Source: Candidatus Kuenenia stuttgartensis (GTDB lineage Bacteria; Planctomycetota; Planctomycetia; Pirellulales; UBA1268). Taken from it: a DNA stretch of 64,000 nt. The position numbers were made by a program, and so were the translations under genes. How positions within the stretch are numbered: position 1 is the first letter of the stretch; each line of letters starts with the position of its first letter. Location of the stretch: contig CAMDDJ010000009.1 of the NCBI GenBank assembly GCA_945891385.1, positions 1-64,000 on the forward strand. The letters are read 5' to 3'. The notes below the pieces were generated by a model. It saw nothing but the letters and a program-made list of their open reading frames with translations. It did no database searches and was not told where the DNA came from. Of this stretch, positions 29,287 to 38,286 are shown one piece after another.

Positions 29287-29365
29287 GGCTCGGGGGCGGC
29301 AAAAGTCGCGTCGCGGGCGAGGATACGCCCCGATTGCTCCGCGAGCGTTCGCCGACCCCCGAGCT
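29287..29365 (+). repeat. dispersed 79-nt structured repeat, copy 3
   Basis: This full copy lies between the converging membrane-protein and chemoreceptor genes. The stem ends in GAGCT rather than GAGCC, giving a G-T end pair. Its last bases reach the chemoreceptor stop codon at 29364. Confidence 0.9.
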
Positions 29366-31511
29366 ACCCGTCCACCTGGAAGCGGCTGACGGTGTCGGCG
29401 AGGCCGTCGACGGCCAGCACCATCTGCTGGCTGGCCTCGCGAAACCCGCGCAGGGCGTCGGCGGCCGCGCGGGAGCCATCGGTGAGGGTCACGAGGGCCT
29501 CGCTGATCTGGCCGGCCCCGGCGGCCTGGGCCTGCATGCCCTGATTGACCGACTCGAACCGGCCACTGAGCGAGTGGACCTTGTCGATTACGTCGGTGAA
29601 CTGCCCGCTGATCGTAGCGACGCGATCGACCCCATCCTTCACATCCGCCGCGAATCGGTCCATCTCGCCTACCCCCGCCTGCACCGCCTCCTGCATCTGC
29701 TCGACAAGTCGCTCGATGTCGAGCGTGGCAACGGCCGTCTGGTCGGCGAGTCGGCGGATCTCGCGGGCCACGACCAGGAATCCCTGGCCGTATTCACCCG
29801 CCTTCTCCGCCTCGATTGCCGCGTTGATCGAAAGGAGGTTTGTCTGGTCGGCTACCTTCGTGATCGTGGTGATCACGAGGTTGATGTCCTCGGCCCGCTG
29901 GCGGATGAGCGAGAGTCGCTGGCCGAACGACGTGGTGGACCGTTCGAGCGTGGCCATCGTGTCACCCACGTCGGCGAGGCCCTCGCGGCCGTGGTCGGCC
30001 ACCCGAGCCGTTTCGGCCGCCACGCCCGCCACGTCTCCCATCGTGCCGAGCAGTTCTCGGCCAGTGATGGCGATCTGCCGGCTGGCCACTGCGGCCTCAT
30101 TGGTACTCGTGCCAAGCGACGCGATCGCATCCTCCTGCTGCCTGCTGGCGGCGGCCACCTGCCGGGCAGTGGCGTTGAGATCGATGCTCGCCTGCTTGAC
30201 CTGGGTCACGATGTCTTTCAGGCTCGCGGTCATCGCGCCGACGTCACGGAGCAACTGGCCGGTCTCGTCACTGCCGCGGACCGTGAGCGAGCCGGTAAGG
30301 TCGCCCTGGGCCACCCGGCGCGAGGCCTCGACGGCGGTCGCAATGCGGCTTGTGAGCGAGTGGGTGAGCCAGGCGAGCAGGCTCAGGAGGCCGGCGAGCC
30401 CGGTGACCGCGATGCCGGCCGACGTGACAAGCGGGCCATTGATGCGGCTCACGACGTCGGCCTGGGGTACGGCCAAGATCACGGTCCAGCCGCCGGCTTC
30501 ACTCTTCGCCGCGGTAAACAGGCTCGGGATGCCCAGGACGGGATCGGCGGCCTCGATGATGCGGCCGGGAGTCAGTTGGGCGTGCAGTTGGCGCAGGATG
30601 TCGGCGTAGGGCGTCTCATCGATCGGTTGGGCGCGGAGGTCTTTTGCCGCAAAGGTCGAGGCGATCACCCGCGGGCCGCGGGCTCCAGCCCGTTCCTCGC
30701 CGCGGCTCACGAGAAAGATTTCGGTATGCCAACCTGCCGCGATCTGCTCCGCTCGGATCGCCGCGAGATCGGCTGTGATCCGGTCCAGCGTGCGGTCGAC
30801 GCCAGCCACGCCGCGGAATTCGCCCCCGGCCACGAGCGGATAGGTCTGTTCGACCATGAACTGCCCCTCGTACTCGTAGGGCTCGGTGACCATCGCTTTG
30901 TCATTGACGACCGGATCGAGAAACCGTCGCTTGCAGCCTTCGTAGTACAGGCCGTCGAGACCGGTGAGCGGAGCCAACAGGATCGCGTCGGCTGAGCCGC
31001 GACTGCGGAACCAATACGGAAGAAACCGGCCCTCGGCCGTGACAGCCTGGGGGGGAATGGCGGCGAGTGCGGTTGCTCCGGACTGGTCTTTGAAGGCGGG
31101 CGGTGCGGCGAGTGCGGTCGCCGTGCGGGCGCCGGGAGTGGCGACGGCGGCGGTGGCGACGTCGAGGCCGTCGGCATCGGGTTCAAGACCGTAGTAGGCG
31201 GCATAGAAATCGGGGAACGATTCGAGGACCGCTCGCGTGAATCGCAGGCTGTCGAGCCTGCGGCCCAACAGGCCGTGATCGGCGGCCAGGGCCATCACTC
31301 GAGAAGCCGTGACGGCTGCCGTCGTGCCGCGGTCGATGTCGGCCGCGACGGCGCGGGCCCGCTCCCGCAGGATCTCCTCTCCGAATGCAAGCAGGACGGC
31401 CCGCATCCGCCAGGAGTTCAGCAGGATCACCGCGGTCAGGATCAGGGCGGCCGGCAGCACGACCAAGAGCAGCATGCGGCCGCGGATGCCGAGCGACGGA
31501 AGAAACCGCAT
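29364..31511 (-). CDS. methyl-accepting chemotaxis protein, WspA-like
   Basis: The 715-aa receptor has a first transmembrane segment ([22 protein letters not shown]), a periplasmic Cache-like sensor of about 330 residues, a second segment ([20 protein letters not shown]) and a HAMP region. The cytoplasmic hairpin tip reads [48 protein letters not shown]. The AEKAGE...[19 protein letters not shown] form is closer to WspA (surface sensing, c-di-GMP) than to flagellar receptors. No che or wsp genes are adjacent, so partners must be elsewhere. The ligand is unknown. No frameshift is seen and the length is normal. Confidence 0.92.
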   Translation of the reverse strand: MRFLPSLGIRGRMLLLVVLPAALILTAVILLNSWRMRAVLLAFGEEILRERARAVAADIDRGTTAAVTASRVMALAADHGLLGRRLDSLRFTRAVLESFPDFYAAYYGLEPDADGLDVATAAVATPGARTATALAAPPAFKDQSGATALAAIPPQAVTAEGRFLPYWFRSRGSADAILLAPLTGLDGLYYEGCKRRFLDPVVNDKAMVTEPYEYEGQFMVEQTYPLVAGGEFRGVAGVDRTLDRITADLAAIRAEQIAAGWHTEIFLVSRGEERAGARGPRVIASTFAAKDLRAQPIDETPYADILRQLHAQLTPGRIIEAADPVLGIPSLFTAAKSEAGGWTVILAVPQADVVSRINGPLVTSAGIAVTGLAGLLSLLAWLTHSLTSRIATAVEASRRVAQGDLTGSLTVRGSDETGQLLRDVGAMTASLKDIVTQVKQASIDLNATARQVAAASRQQEDAIASLGTSTNEAAVASRQIAITGRELLGTMGDVAGVAAETARVADHGREGLADVGDTMATLERSTTSFGQRLSLIRQRAEDINLVITTITKVADQTNLLSINAAIEAEKAGEYGQGFLVVAREIRRLADQTAVATLDIERLVEQMQEAVQAGVGEMDRFAADVKDGVDRVATISGQFTDVIDKVHSLSGRFESVNQGMQAQAAGAGQISEALVTLTDGSRAAADALRGFREASQQMVLAVDGLADTVSRFQVDG

Positions 31512-31665
31512 GGGACGCTGGAACCTGCGAGGAAACGCAACAAGGGGAACGGGCGACTTGGAAACTCTAGGTTACCCTTGCGGTCGGCGGGGCTGGCCGA
31601 TTGCCCGCAAATCCCCTACAACCCCGCGGATCGTTCGTTCTCCTGCTTCATTCCCGGTGGACTCC

Positions 31666-32268
31666 ATGTGGCGGTTTCAGGATCACGACGCGCTGCTCTT
31701 TGACTGCGACGGTACCCTCGCCGACACGATGCCGGCCCATTACCGGGCCTGGCTCGCGATCACGTCGGCCCATGGCATCGCCTTCGACGAGGATCGCTTC
31801 TATGCGCTCGGGGGCCGTCCTACGCGAGACATCGTTTCTGGGCTGGCGGCCGAGGCGGGCGTCGTGATCGATGTGGACGAGGCCGCCGAACTCAAGGAGC
31901 GGCGGTTTCTCGAACAGCTCGAGAGCGTCCTGCCGATCGATCCGGTGGTCGAGGTGGTGCGGCGGTGCCGCGGGCGAATTCCGCTGGCCGTCGTGACCGG
32001 TGGCTACCAGTCGGTCTGTCGGCGAATTCTCGCACGGATCGGCATTCTCGACGCCTTCGACACGATCGTGGCCAGCGAAGACACCGAGCGGCACAAGCCC
32101 GACCCGGATCCGTTTCTCGAAGCGGCTCGACGGCTCGGAGCCCGGCCTGAGCGGTGCGTCGTCTGGGAAGACAGTGGTCTGGGAATCGAGGCGGCCCGCC
32201 GGGCGGGCATGCAGTGGGTGGACGTGCGGGCATTTCACACGCCTGCCCGGCAGTCGACAGCCGGCTGA
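31666..32268 (+). CDS. HAD-superfamily phosphatase, beta-phosphoglucomutase-like
   Basis: The 200-aa protein starts at the ATG at 31666 (MWRFQDHDALLFDCDGTLADT); the track ORF has a long upstream extension. The HAD motifs are DCDGT (nucleophile and acid-base Asp), VVTGG (motif II), KPDPDPF with the conserved Lys, and VWEDSGLGIEAA (motif IV acids). The four-helix cap between motifs I and II carries GRPTRDIV, typical of the YqaB/beta-phosphoglucomutase subgroup. It dephosphorylates small phosphorylated metabolites; the substrate is unknown. It diverges from the chemoreceptor gene over about 150 bases. Confidence 0.92.
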   Translation: MWRFQDHDALLFDCDGTLADTMPAHYRAWLAITSAHGIAFDEDRFYALGGRPTRDIVSGLAAEAGVVIDVDEAAELKERRFLEQLESVLPIDPVVEVVRRCRGRIPLAVVTGGYQSVCRRILARIGILDAFDTIVASEDTERHKPDPDPFLEAARRLGARPERCVVWEDSGLGIEAARRAGMQWVDVRAFHTPARQSTAG

Positions 32269-32415
32269 GAGAAGCCGTGCGAGCCCGGCGAGGTCTGCCG
32301 GCTGGTGGGATTGTGCGGCCGCTTGAAAACCGAGTGTGGTCGCCGGGGCGACCGAGTCGATCCTCCTCCGATGCGGCTTCGGGCCGGAAGCCGCACGACG
32401 ACAGGAGCGTCGCAG

Positions 32416-32577
32416 ATGATCACGTGTTCAAACGGCCTGATTCCGGCCCAGCAGCGGCCTGCGCCCCTCTCGGCTTCCGAACTTCGTCACGAGCGAGCCA
32501 GGCTCCGACGAGAGTTGTTGCGTCGAATCGTCGATCGCGAGGCCAAGAGGCAGACCGCCCGCGGTCTGCTCCGGTGA
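32416..32577 (+). CDS. possible small protein
   Basis: A 53-residue frame begins at the ATG at 32416, with AGGAG ten bases upstream, and reads MITCSNGLIPAQQRPAPLSASELRHERARLRRELLRRIVDREAKRQTARG. The second half is a strongly charged helix. It lies in the space between the phosphatase and protease genes. No family is recognisable and the frame may be spurious. Confidence 0.35.
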   Translation: MITCSNGLIPAQQRPAPLSASELRHERARLRRELLRRIVDREAKRQTARGLLR

Positions 32578-32603
32578 ACGCCTCGTACTCTTGGGAGGCA
32601 GCC

Positions 32604-33704
32604 ATGGCGAGCACCCAACAAGCCCAGCCCGCGAGGCCCTGGTCTGGATCACATCGTTTCTATTCCCCGAGCAGGCTCCTGACGATCCTGATCGTCGTGT
32701 CTGGTGTGTGCTCGACGCGACTCGTCGCGGCACCCTGGGGCTGGGCCCCAGCCGGTCAGGCGGCCGCCGCCTGGACGCCGCAGAATCTGGCCGACTATCT
32801 GCTCACCGGCCAGACCCCGCGGCCGGCAGTCGCTCGGATCGTGGCTCCCGAGCAGTCGAGCACCTCGCTGGGTTCGGGTGTGCTCGTCGATGTGAACCGG
32901 ACCCAGGGGCTCGTGCTCACCAACTGGCACGTTGTCCGCGATAGCCGTTCGGCGGTGCTCGTGCAGTTCCCCGATGGGTTTCAGTCGGCCGGCACGGTGG
33001 TCCGCTGGGACGAGGCCTGGGATCTGGCGGCCCTGGTGATCTGGAAGCCGGGGGTCACGCCGGTTTCGATCGCAGCCACTCCGCCGACGATCGGCGAACC
33101 GCTGACCATCGCGGGGTTCGGCCGCGGCCCGTACCGGGAAGAAACCGGCCCGTGTCTCGACTACCTCTCGCCCGGCACCGGCTATCCGCGGGAGTTTCTC
33201 GAACTCCAGGCCACGGCCCGGCAGGGCGACTCGGGTGGTCCGATCTTCAATGCCCGAGGAGAACTAGCCGGGGTGTTGTTCGGGCAGGCCGACGGCCGGA
33301 CCATCGGGAGTTGCTCGGCGCGGGTGCGGGAGTTTCTCGCGGGCGTCGGATCGCAGGGATTCGTACCCCGGCCGATTGCCGAGTTTTCTGACGCGCTGGC
33401 GATCGATCGCGGCGTGGGCTTGGCGGCAGCCCAGCCGGAGCGATTGGCCGATCTCGGTGACACGAGCCTCCAGCGATCGGCCGAGGTCGATGGCGCACCG
33501 GGCCTGCCCGTCGCATCCGTCACCGCCGCGCTGCCGCAGCCGCCGGCAACCGGGCAGGTGCCCCAGCCGCCAGCCTGGCCGGAGTGGCCGCTGCCGTCGG
33601 CGACCGAGGGACCTGACTTCCTGACGGCGGCGGGCGGCGTCGCGCTCGTCGTGCTCGGACTCCGGGTGTTGCTCGGCGGCCGCCGCCGGGAATCCTTGTC
33701 CTGA
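32604..33704 (+). CDS. exported trypsin-like serine protease with C-terminal membrane segment
   Basis: The start at the ATG at 32604 has GGGAGG upstream and gives 366 aa with a signal/anchor (SRLLTILIVVSGVCSTRLVAA). The catalytic triad is visible: His in LVLTNWHVVRD, Asp in WDEAWDLAALVI, and Ser in ATARQGDSGGPIF. This makes it a Deg/trypsin-like peptidase (peptidase S1/S46-like), without a PDZ domain. After the protease comes a Pro-rich linker and a second hydrophobic helix (GGVALVVLGLRVLLGGRRR), so it may be held in the membrane at both ends. The substrate is unknown. The kinase gene follows on the same strand after 117 bases. Confidence 0.88.
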   Translation: MASTQQAQPARPWSGSHRFYSPSRLLTILIVVSGVCSTRLVAAPWGWAPAGQAAAAWTPQNLADYLLTGQTPRPAVARIVAPEQSSTSLGSGVLVDVNRTQGLVLTNWHVVRDSRSAVLVQFPDGFQSAGTVVRWDEAWDLAALVIWKPGVTPVSIAATPPTIGEPLTIAGFGRGPYREETGPCLDYLSPGTGYPREFLELQATARQGDSGGPIFNARGELAGVLFGQADGRTIGSCSARVREFLAGVGSQGFVPRPIAEFSDALAIDRGVGLAAAQPERLADLGDTSLQRSAEVDGAPGLPVASVTAALPQPPATGQVPQPPAWPEWPLPSATEGPDFLTAAGGVALVVLGLRVLLGGRRRESLS

Positions 33705-33821
33705 TTCCTCACTGGTTCGGCGTGCGGATGACCGTCGCCTTGGCCGTGGAGACGCCTCGGCGCGGGGAAAGAATCGGCCCGGTTTGCCCCATGGGCGTCG
33801 ACGGCCGATACTCGCCTTCTT

Positions 33822-35003
33822 ATGGACGCGCGTTCCACAGGAGGTGCCGCCGAACACGATCTTTCCGGCCGCAGGCTGGGGGGATACCGGCTTGTGCGTC
33901 GGTTGGGAAGCGGCGCCATGGCCGACGTGTATCTCGCCGAACAGACCTCGCTCGGCCGCAACGTGGCGGTCAAGGTGCTGCGGGCCGACACCCTCCGGCA
34001 CCCTGCGGCTGTCGAACGGTTCGAGCAGGAGGCGCGAGCGGCCGCTGCGCTCGTGCACGGCAACATCGTTCAGGTCCATGAAGTGGCATGCGTCGAGGGC
34101 GTGCATTTCCTCGCCGAGGAGTATGTGGCCGGCCCGACGCTGCGAGCCTGGCTCGCGGCCCGCGGGCCGCTTGATCCTCGGCAGGCGTTGGCCGTGCTCG
34201 GGCAGGTGGGGTCGGCGCTCGTGCGGGCGGCTCAGCAGGGCCTGGTGCACCGCGACATCAAACCAGAGAACCTACTCGTCACGCCGGCCGGCGACGTCAA
34301 AGTAGCCGACTTCGGACTCGTGCGGGTGCTGTCAGAGGATTCCGAACTCACCCGCGACGGTATGACCCTCGGCACACCGCTCTACATGAGCCCTGAGCAG
34401 GCCGAGGGACGACCGGTCGATTCACGCAGCGATCTCTACTCGCTCGGAGCCACGGTCTACCATCTGCTGGCTGGTCGGCCTCCATTCGCGGGGGCCTCAG
34501 CGATCGCCGTAGCGATGGCCCACATCAAGGATCCGCTTCCGCCGCTCGCGGGCGTGCGGCCCGATCTCCCGGCGGGCCTCTGCGAGATCGTCGAGCGGCT
34601 GCTGGCCAAGATCCCGGACGACCGCTTTGCCTCGCCCCAAGACCTCCTCAAGGCGGTCGGCAGCCTCGAGCATCGGGTGGCTCCCGGGGCACGGCTCGGC
34701 GAGTCACCGTTGGCCTGGGATGCGGGCGACAAAGACCTCTTCGACCCAACGGTATCTCCTTCAGGGCGGTCTGGTGGAGCCGGGGCCGTGACGATGGCCG
34801 AGCGGGCCCAGGCCATGACCGGCCGGCTCCGCGAGGCGACGAGGAACCTCGCAGCGGCGGAAGCCCGGGCTCGGAACCAGCGGCTCGAGCGGCGGCGGGT
34901 ATGGATCGCCACCGGGATGCTGGCTCTTCTGGCGGCAGGCCTCGGCTTTGTGATCGGCCGCAGCCGCCCGGGCAGGCCCCTCAGTCTCCGCCGTCGGTCG
35001 TGA
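33822..35003 (+). CDS. Ser/Thr protein kinase with C-terminal transmembrane helix
   Basis: The 393-aa protein has a PknB-like kinase domain at residues 20-285. The Gly loop is LGSGAMADVY, the ATP lysine is in VAVKVL, the catalytic loop is HRDIKPENLL, the metal motif is ADFGLVRVL, and the activation segment ends GTPLYMSPEQ. A linker with acidic and Arg-rich parts leads to one membrane helix (WIATGMLALLAAGLGFVIG), leaving only a few residues outside. No sensor domain is present. All catalytic residues are intact, in contrast to the second kinase at 54766. This is a typical planctomycete signalling kinase. Confidence 0.95.
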   Translation: MDARSTGGAAEHDLSGRRLGGYRLVRRLGSGAMADVYLAEQTSLGRNVAVKVLRADTLRHPAAVERFEQEARAAAALVHGNIVQVHEVACVEGVHFLAEEYVAGPTLRAWLAARGPLDPRQALAVLGQVGSALVRAAQQGLVHRDIKPENLLVTPAGDVKVADFGLVRVLSEDSELTRDGMTLGTPLYMSPEQAEGRPVDSRSDLYSLGATVYHLLAGRPPFAGASAIAVAMAHIKDPLPPLAGVRPDLPAGLCEIVERLLAKIPDDRFASPQDLLKAVGSLEHRVAPGARLGESPLAWDAGDKDLFDPTVSPSGRSGGAGAVTMAERAQAMTGRLREATRNLAAAEARARNQRLERRRVWIATGMLALLAAGLGFVIGRSRPGRPLSLRRRS

Positions 35004-35151
35004 CCGGGCCCGGTGGTCACCTGCACTGGGTCGCTGAGGATCCGCTGGGTGTGAAACGACGCGAACCCGCTCGCGTGGTAGATCGCTGGCCCGGGGCAAT
35101 CCGTGGGAAAACCGCGCTAATCGGCCTGGTTGATCGGCCGTTCAAGTCTGC

Positions 35152-35179
35152 TTGACTCGCTCGCCGACACTGCTAGAAC
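35152..35179 (+). promoter_or_regulatory. promoter of tRNA-Glu
   Basis: TTGACT and TAGAAC are separated by 16 bases and end 12 bases before the tRNA. The match to a sigma-70 consensus is good. Confidence 0.7.
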
Positions 35180-35191
35180 GAAATGCGACCC

Positions 35192-35264
35192 GCCCCCATC
35201 GTCTAGTGGCCCAGGACGTCGGGTTCTCAGTCCGAAAACCGGGGTTCGACTCCCCGTGGGGGTA
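35192..35264 (+). tRNA. tRNA-Glu (anticodon CTC), island attachment site
   Basis: The cloverleaf has acceptor stem GCCCCCA with TGGGGGT (a terminal G-T pair), a normal D arm, the anticodon loop TTCTCAG (CTC, glutamate codon GAG) and the T arm GGGGTTCGACTCCCC. The 3' 13 bases are duplicated at 45864-45876 at the far end of the island. The tRNA itself stays intact. Confidence 0.95.
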
Positions 35265-35265
35265 C
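35253..35265 (+). other. left attachment site (attL) of the genomic island
   Basis: CCCGTGGGGGTAC is the last part of tRNA-Glu and recurs exactly at 45864-45876. Integration of tyrosine recombinases into tRNA 3' ends leaves such repeats. The size of the core is a minimum estimate. Confidence 0.8.
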
Positions 35266-35639
35266 CTTTTTTTTGGCCAAAGAGGTGCTTTCCCCCGATA
35301 AAACGGGGGAGAGCATCTTTCCGTGTTCCGGCCTTGGAACAAATGCGGAACGCCGCACCGCGGAGCCGCTCCTCTAGCTGGCCCGCCTTCTGTTTGTCTT
35401 GCCTCACTCGGCAACGCGTGTATCCCGAGTCATGGGCCGCGACAGAACAGAGAAAATATCTCTTGGTTTTAGTCGCGCGATTATATTGAAAACACGGGCA
35501 AAACATCATTTTGTCTCTTGACAATAGAGTTCTGTTCAGTACAATAAAGAGACCGAGTAGGGGCGAGCAACGGCCATAGTCAGGCTCGTGGCCTGCCATC
35601 AGATCGCCCCGACTGGTCGGACAAACAAAGGAATATCTC
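35265..35639. other. left margin of the island, no supported gene
   Basis: These 375 bases lie between tRNA-Glu and the first island gene. The base composition becomes more AT-rich after about 35440 (AGAAAATATCTCTTGGTTTTAG). The minus-strand ORFs of the track cross the tRNA and are rejected. A T-run directly after the tRNA may act as its terminator. Confidence 0.5.
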
Positions 35640-36290
35640 GTGGTTGATGATTTCGAGAAGAAGTTTGAGGCGGTGGACAACCTGTCCCGCGACATCGCGG
35701 TGCTGGAGCACGAGAACTGGTTCGTCCTCGAACAGGCTCAAAAGGTTCAGGATCAGATAGCCAAGGTCAGGGCAAAGCACGAAAAGGCATTTGGCGGGAG
35801 TATTGGCCCAGAGTCACTCGTCAGAAGGAAAGTAGACGAGTTTCGTCGCGGTCTGGAGCTTCGTAGTCGATCCATGCCGAAGAGCCGCACTCGCCCAACC
35901 ATACGCATAACTGGACCGATGAAGATTCAGGTACTCAAAGCCATGCTCATGGACTTTGAATCATTGAACAAGGAGGCCATCACGCTTGAGGAGATTGAAT
36001 CGTGGTGCAGTCGTGAAAGAAGAAAAGGCCGAAGCGAAATCCTGAATGAAATGGGGATAGGCAGCATCAGTATCCCTAGCACGCAGTTCTTTCAGACGAC
36101 GATCAATGGCAATTCAGTCCAGCTGTATCCACCCAGTGCCTACCGCACTCAGAAGCCCCCGTTTCCGGCAAGGTTTCACGTGAAGGAGTGGTTGCATTGG
36201 CTCAAGAAGGAAGAGCGGCGCCTTCTACGCGGTGAGCAGACCTCGCTAGACAAGGCATCGGTGCGAAAGCGATCAAAATTATCGAAGTGA
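35640..36290 (+). CDS. island protein of unknown function with coiled-coil N-terminus
   Basis: The 216-aa product uses a GTG start (GTG GTT GAT GAT) with AAAGGA upstream. Residues 1-50 are a predicted coiled coil (FEKKFEAVDNLSRDIAVLEHENWFVLEQAQKVQDQIAKVRAKHEK). The middle contains a Lys/Arg-rich link and a possible winged-helix-like section (KIQVLKAMLMDFESLNKEAITLEEIESWCSRERRKGRSEI). The C-terminus is basic. Codon use is AT-richer than that of the host genes. No family is recognised; its place before the excisionase and integrase suggests a role in island control. Confidence 0.7.
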   Translation: MVDDFEKKFEAVDNLSRDIAVLEHENWFVLEQAQKVQDQIAKVRAKHEKAFGGSIGPESLVRRKVDEFRRGLELRSRSMPKSRTRPTIRITGPMKIQVLKAMLMDFESLNKEAITLEEIESWCSRERRKGRSEILNEMGIGSISIPSTQFFQTTINGNSVQLYPPSAYRTQKPPFPARFHVKEWLHWLKKEERRLLRGEQTSLDKASVRKRSKLSK

Positions 36291-36344
36291 CGCAATGCTG
36301 GCGGTCAGCATTGTGATGAGAATGAAGTTTCCAAGGGACAAAGA

Positions 36345-36590
36345 ATGAAATGGAGCAGTGAGATGACAAAAGACGAGGCAAAGCAGAAGGCAGCAAAAGA
36401 AGGCGGTCTTGAGAAGAGAAAATACTTTGAGACCTACCACACGATGGCATTTCTTGGGGTGAGCGAGGGCAGGCTCAAGGAACTCCTACGAGACGGGCTG
36501 CCTCACGGGAAAATCGGTCGTAGGAACATCTACGAACGCGAACAAGTCGAAGCGTGGGCAAGTAGCAATTTTTTTTGGACAAAAGCGTAA
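36345..36590 (+). CDS. excisionase-like helix-turn-helix protein
   Basis: The 81-aa protein has a MerR/AlpA/Xis-type DNA-binding pattern: YHTMAFLGVSEGRLKELLRDGLPHGKIGRRNIYEREQVEAWA. In this pattern a turn between two helices is followed by a 'wing' that reads GRR-x-x-Y. Proteins of this size next to tyrosine recombinases commonly act as excision factors or regulators. It lies about 40 bases upstream of the integrase on the same strand. A later ATG at 36363 is also possible. Confidence 0.75.
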   Translation: MKWSSEMTKDEAKQKAAKEGGLEKRKYFETYHTMAFLGVSEGRLKELLRDGLPHGKIGRRNIYEREQVEAWASSNFFWTKA

Positions 36591-36631
36591 GTCAATACTA
36601 AATACATACTCTAGTTACAAGGACATTCGGA

Positions 36632-37870
36632 ATGAAGATTTATTCGCAGAAGGACCGCGATTCGTCAAAGATCGCTATTTACCTGAATGGGGATCGCAAA
36701 TGGTGCGGCTTCCCTCGGCAGGTGTTGCAGGACAAGAAGTTCAAGAGGCAGCTCGAGGATTGCTTCGAGGACATTGAGCTCAAGAACCACACCGGCGGAA
36801 CGTTGGAGGCGTCCACCTGGGCCACTCTCCATCGAATTGAAAAAACAAACCCGCGTGTCTTTAGAAATCTCGTTAAGTGGAATGCCATTGATCCCAGGGG
36901 TGCTGTCGCGGGAAAGGAGATGTCGCTAGCGGAGGCGTTTGAGGACTATATCGGACGCGTCTTCACAAGCCCTCGCACGATAGACAACTGGAATCAAACG
37001 AAGAGAAGGCTCATCAGCTATTTTGGCAACCAGAAAACTATTTCCGGTGTGACGTTGCTTGAGATGAAGCAGTGCTTCGCGGAATTGAGTAAGCGTTATG
37101 CGGCATCCACACTGCACAAAGACCACAAAAACGTGAAGCAGCTGTGGCGAGAGTGTTCCGATAACGGACAAATAGCCACCAATGCCTTGGCCAAGTTCAG
37201 CTACAAGGTGGATCGACAGGACTTGGTCGCACGCAAGGAGTACGTCACGGCTGCATGGTTTGATGCCGCGTTGGCTTGTATCCAATCACAACAGCAACGA
37301 GCCTTGCTGGCCTACTACAGATGGCTTGGGGCTAGGCAGAACGATCCAAAAGGGGACAACTGGGAGGATCTGGAGTTGGACCGCGATTTCCCGCGAGTAC
37401 TGCGATACGACTGCAAAAAGAAGAGAAAACTTGGTTGGTGCCCGATTCCGCCGCAAGCAGCAGCCGAGTTGCGACAGTGGCGAGAACAAGTCATCGCCAG
37501 AGAAGGGAAGGCGATCGGCCCAATTTTTCCGTGGCTATTCGGGCGTAGCAGTTCCCGCGGCCATCAGTACTACGTCAGACGAATGAATCGCAAGAAGGTG
37601 CCAGTGTGGGATAGCTTTTTCAATTCACTTCGAGCCAGCCGTTCTCGCGAGATACGTGCTCTCGAAAATGGCCGCAAGTTGGAGCAGTTGTGGATTGGGC
37701 ATAGCGAAGCAGTTGCCGATCTGCACTATGACGTGGCGAATTGCGATCAGGATCAGAAGTTCATCGAAGATCACTACTTCGAGCAAGTATGCAGACAGCC
37801 CAATAGCCAAACTCGACCGCAGACCGAATCAGGCCAGACGCCAGAAGAGCAAAAGAAAGGAGTCGCCTGA
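36632..37870 (+). CDS. int: tyrosine recombinase (island integrase)
   Basis: The 412-aa protein has an N-terminal arm-binding part, a core-binding helical part (SLAEAFEDYIGRVFTSPRTIDNWNQTKRRLISYFG, residues 98-130) and a catalytic domain. The first Arg lies in YRWLGARQNDP (about residue 235). The second is in FNSLRASRSREI, where the usual H-x-L-R reads N-S-L-R. The GH motif and the nucleophile follow in LWIGHSEAVADLHYD (Tyr near residue 366). Its position between the tRNA target and the cargo and the 13-bp repeats fit an active or recent integrase. The His-to-Asn change is the one oddity. Confidence 0.92.
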   Translation: MKIYSQKDRDSSKIAIYLNGDRKWCGFPRQVLQDKKFKRQLEDCFEDIELKNHTGGTLEASTWATLHRIEKTNPRVFRNLVKWNAIDPRGAVAGKEMSLAEAFEDYIGRVFTSPRTIDNWNQTKRRLISYFGNQKTISGVTLLEMKQCFAELSKRYAASTLHKDHKNVKQLWRECSDNGQIATNALAKFSYKVDRQDLVARKEYVTAAWFDAALACIQSQQQRALLAYYRWLGARQNDPKGDNWEDLELDRDFPRVLRYDCKKKRKLGWCPIPPQAAAELRQWREQVIAREGKAIGPIFPWLFGRSSSRGHQYYVRRMNRKKVPVWDSFFNSLRASRSREIRALENGRKLEQLWIGHSEAVADLHYDVANCDQDQKFIEDHYFEQVCRQPNSQTRPQTESGQTPEEQKKGVA

Positions 37871-37875
37871 TAATC

Positions 37876-38169
37876 ATGAATGCAAACGAAAACGAATGGG
37901 ACAACCGCCTTGGTAGCAAGCATTGGACAGAATGGGATGAAGAGGAAATGGCGTATTTCAGGAAGAAGCAGGAGGAAAACCCGATAGACCCGCGCGAGGC
38001 AGCGATATACGCAACGCTATGCCATGCTCTTGAAGCGATCAGGCTGGAGATTCTGGAGCCGACATCTGAGATGGGGGTCGCAAATTTCGATGACATGCCC
38101 CCCCTGGTTTCCGATTGGTCTAGGAAGACCGCAAATGGCATTCTGCGTGTTCTGAATAACGCCATTTAG
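37876..38169 (+). CDS. small acidic island protein, unknown
   Basis: The 97-aa protein begins MNANENEWDNRLGSKHWTEWDEEEMAYFRKKQEENPIDPREAAIYATLCHALEAIRLEILEP. It is acidic and mainly helical. It starts five bases after the integrase stop, so it is probably cotranscribed. No family is recognised and no known motif is visible. Confidence 0.65.
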   Translation: MNANENEWDNRLGSKHWTEWDEEEMAYFRKKQEENPIDPREAAIYATLCHALEAIRLEILEPTSEMGVANFDDMPPLVSDWSRKTANGILRVLNNAI

Positions 38170-38286
38170 GCCAGTAGCCTGCTCTGTTCCTTGGCAATTC
38201 GGATGGGTTCCCGCACAATACCCCCCTGGCGGATGATCTTAGGAGGCTAGGATCGCCGCCTAGGCGGGTATCTGTGCTGGTGAGCA

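Noticed and set aside
29088-30995. 635-aa plus-strand ORF opposite the chemoreceptor gene
   Set aside because: The chemoreceptor frame has clear Cache, HAMP and signalling motifs; the opposite frame is low complexity.
35117-35695. minus-strand ORF over tRNA-Glu
   Set aside because: It reads through the tRNA and the island junction with no domain and poor start context.
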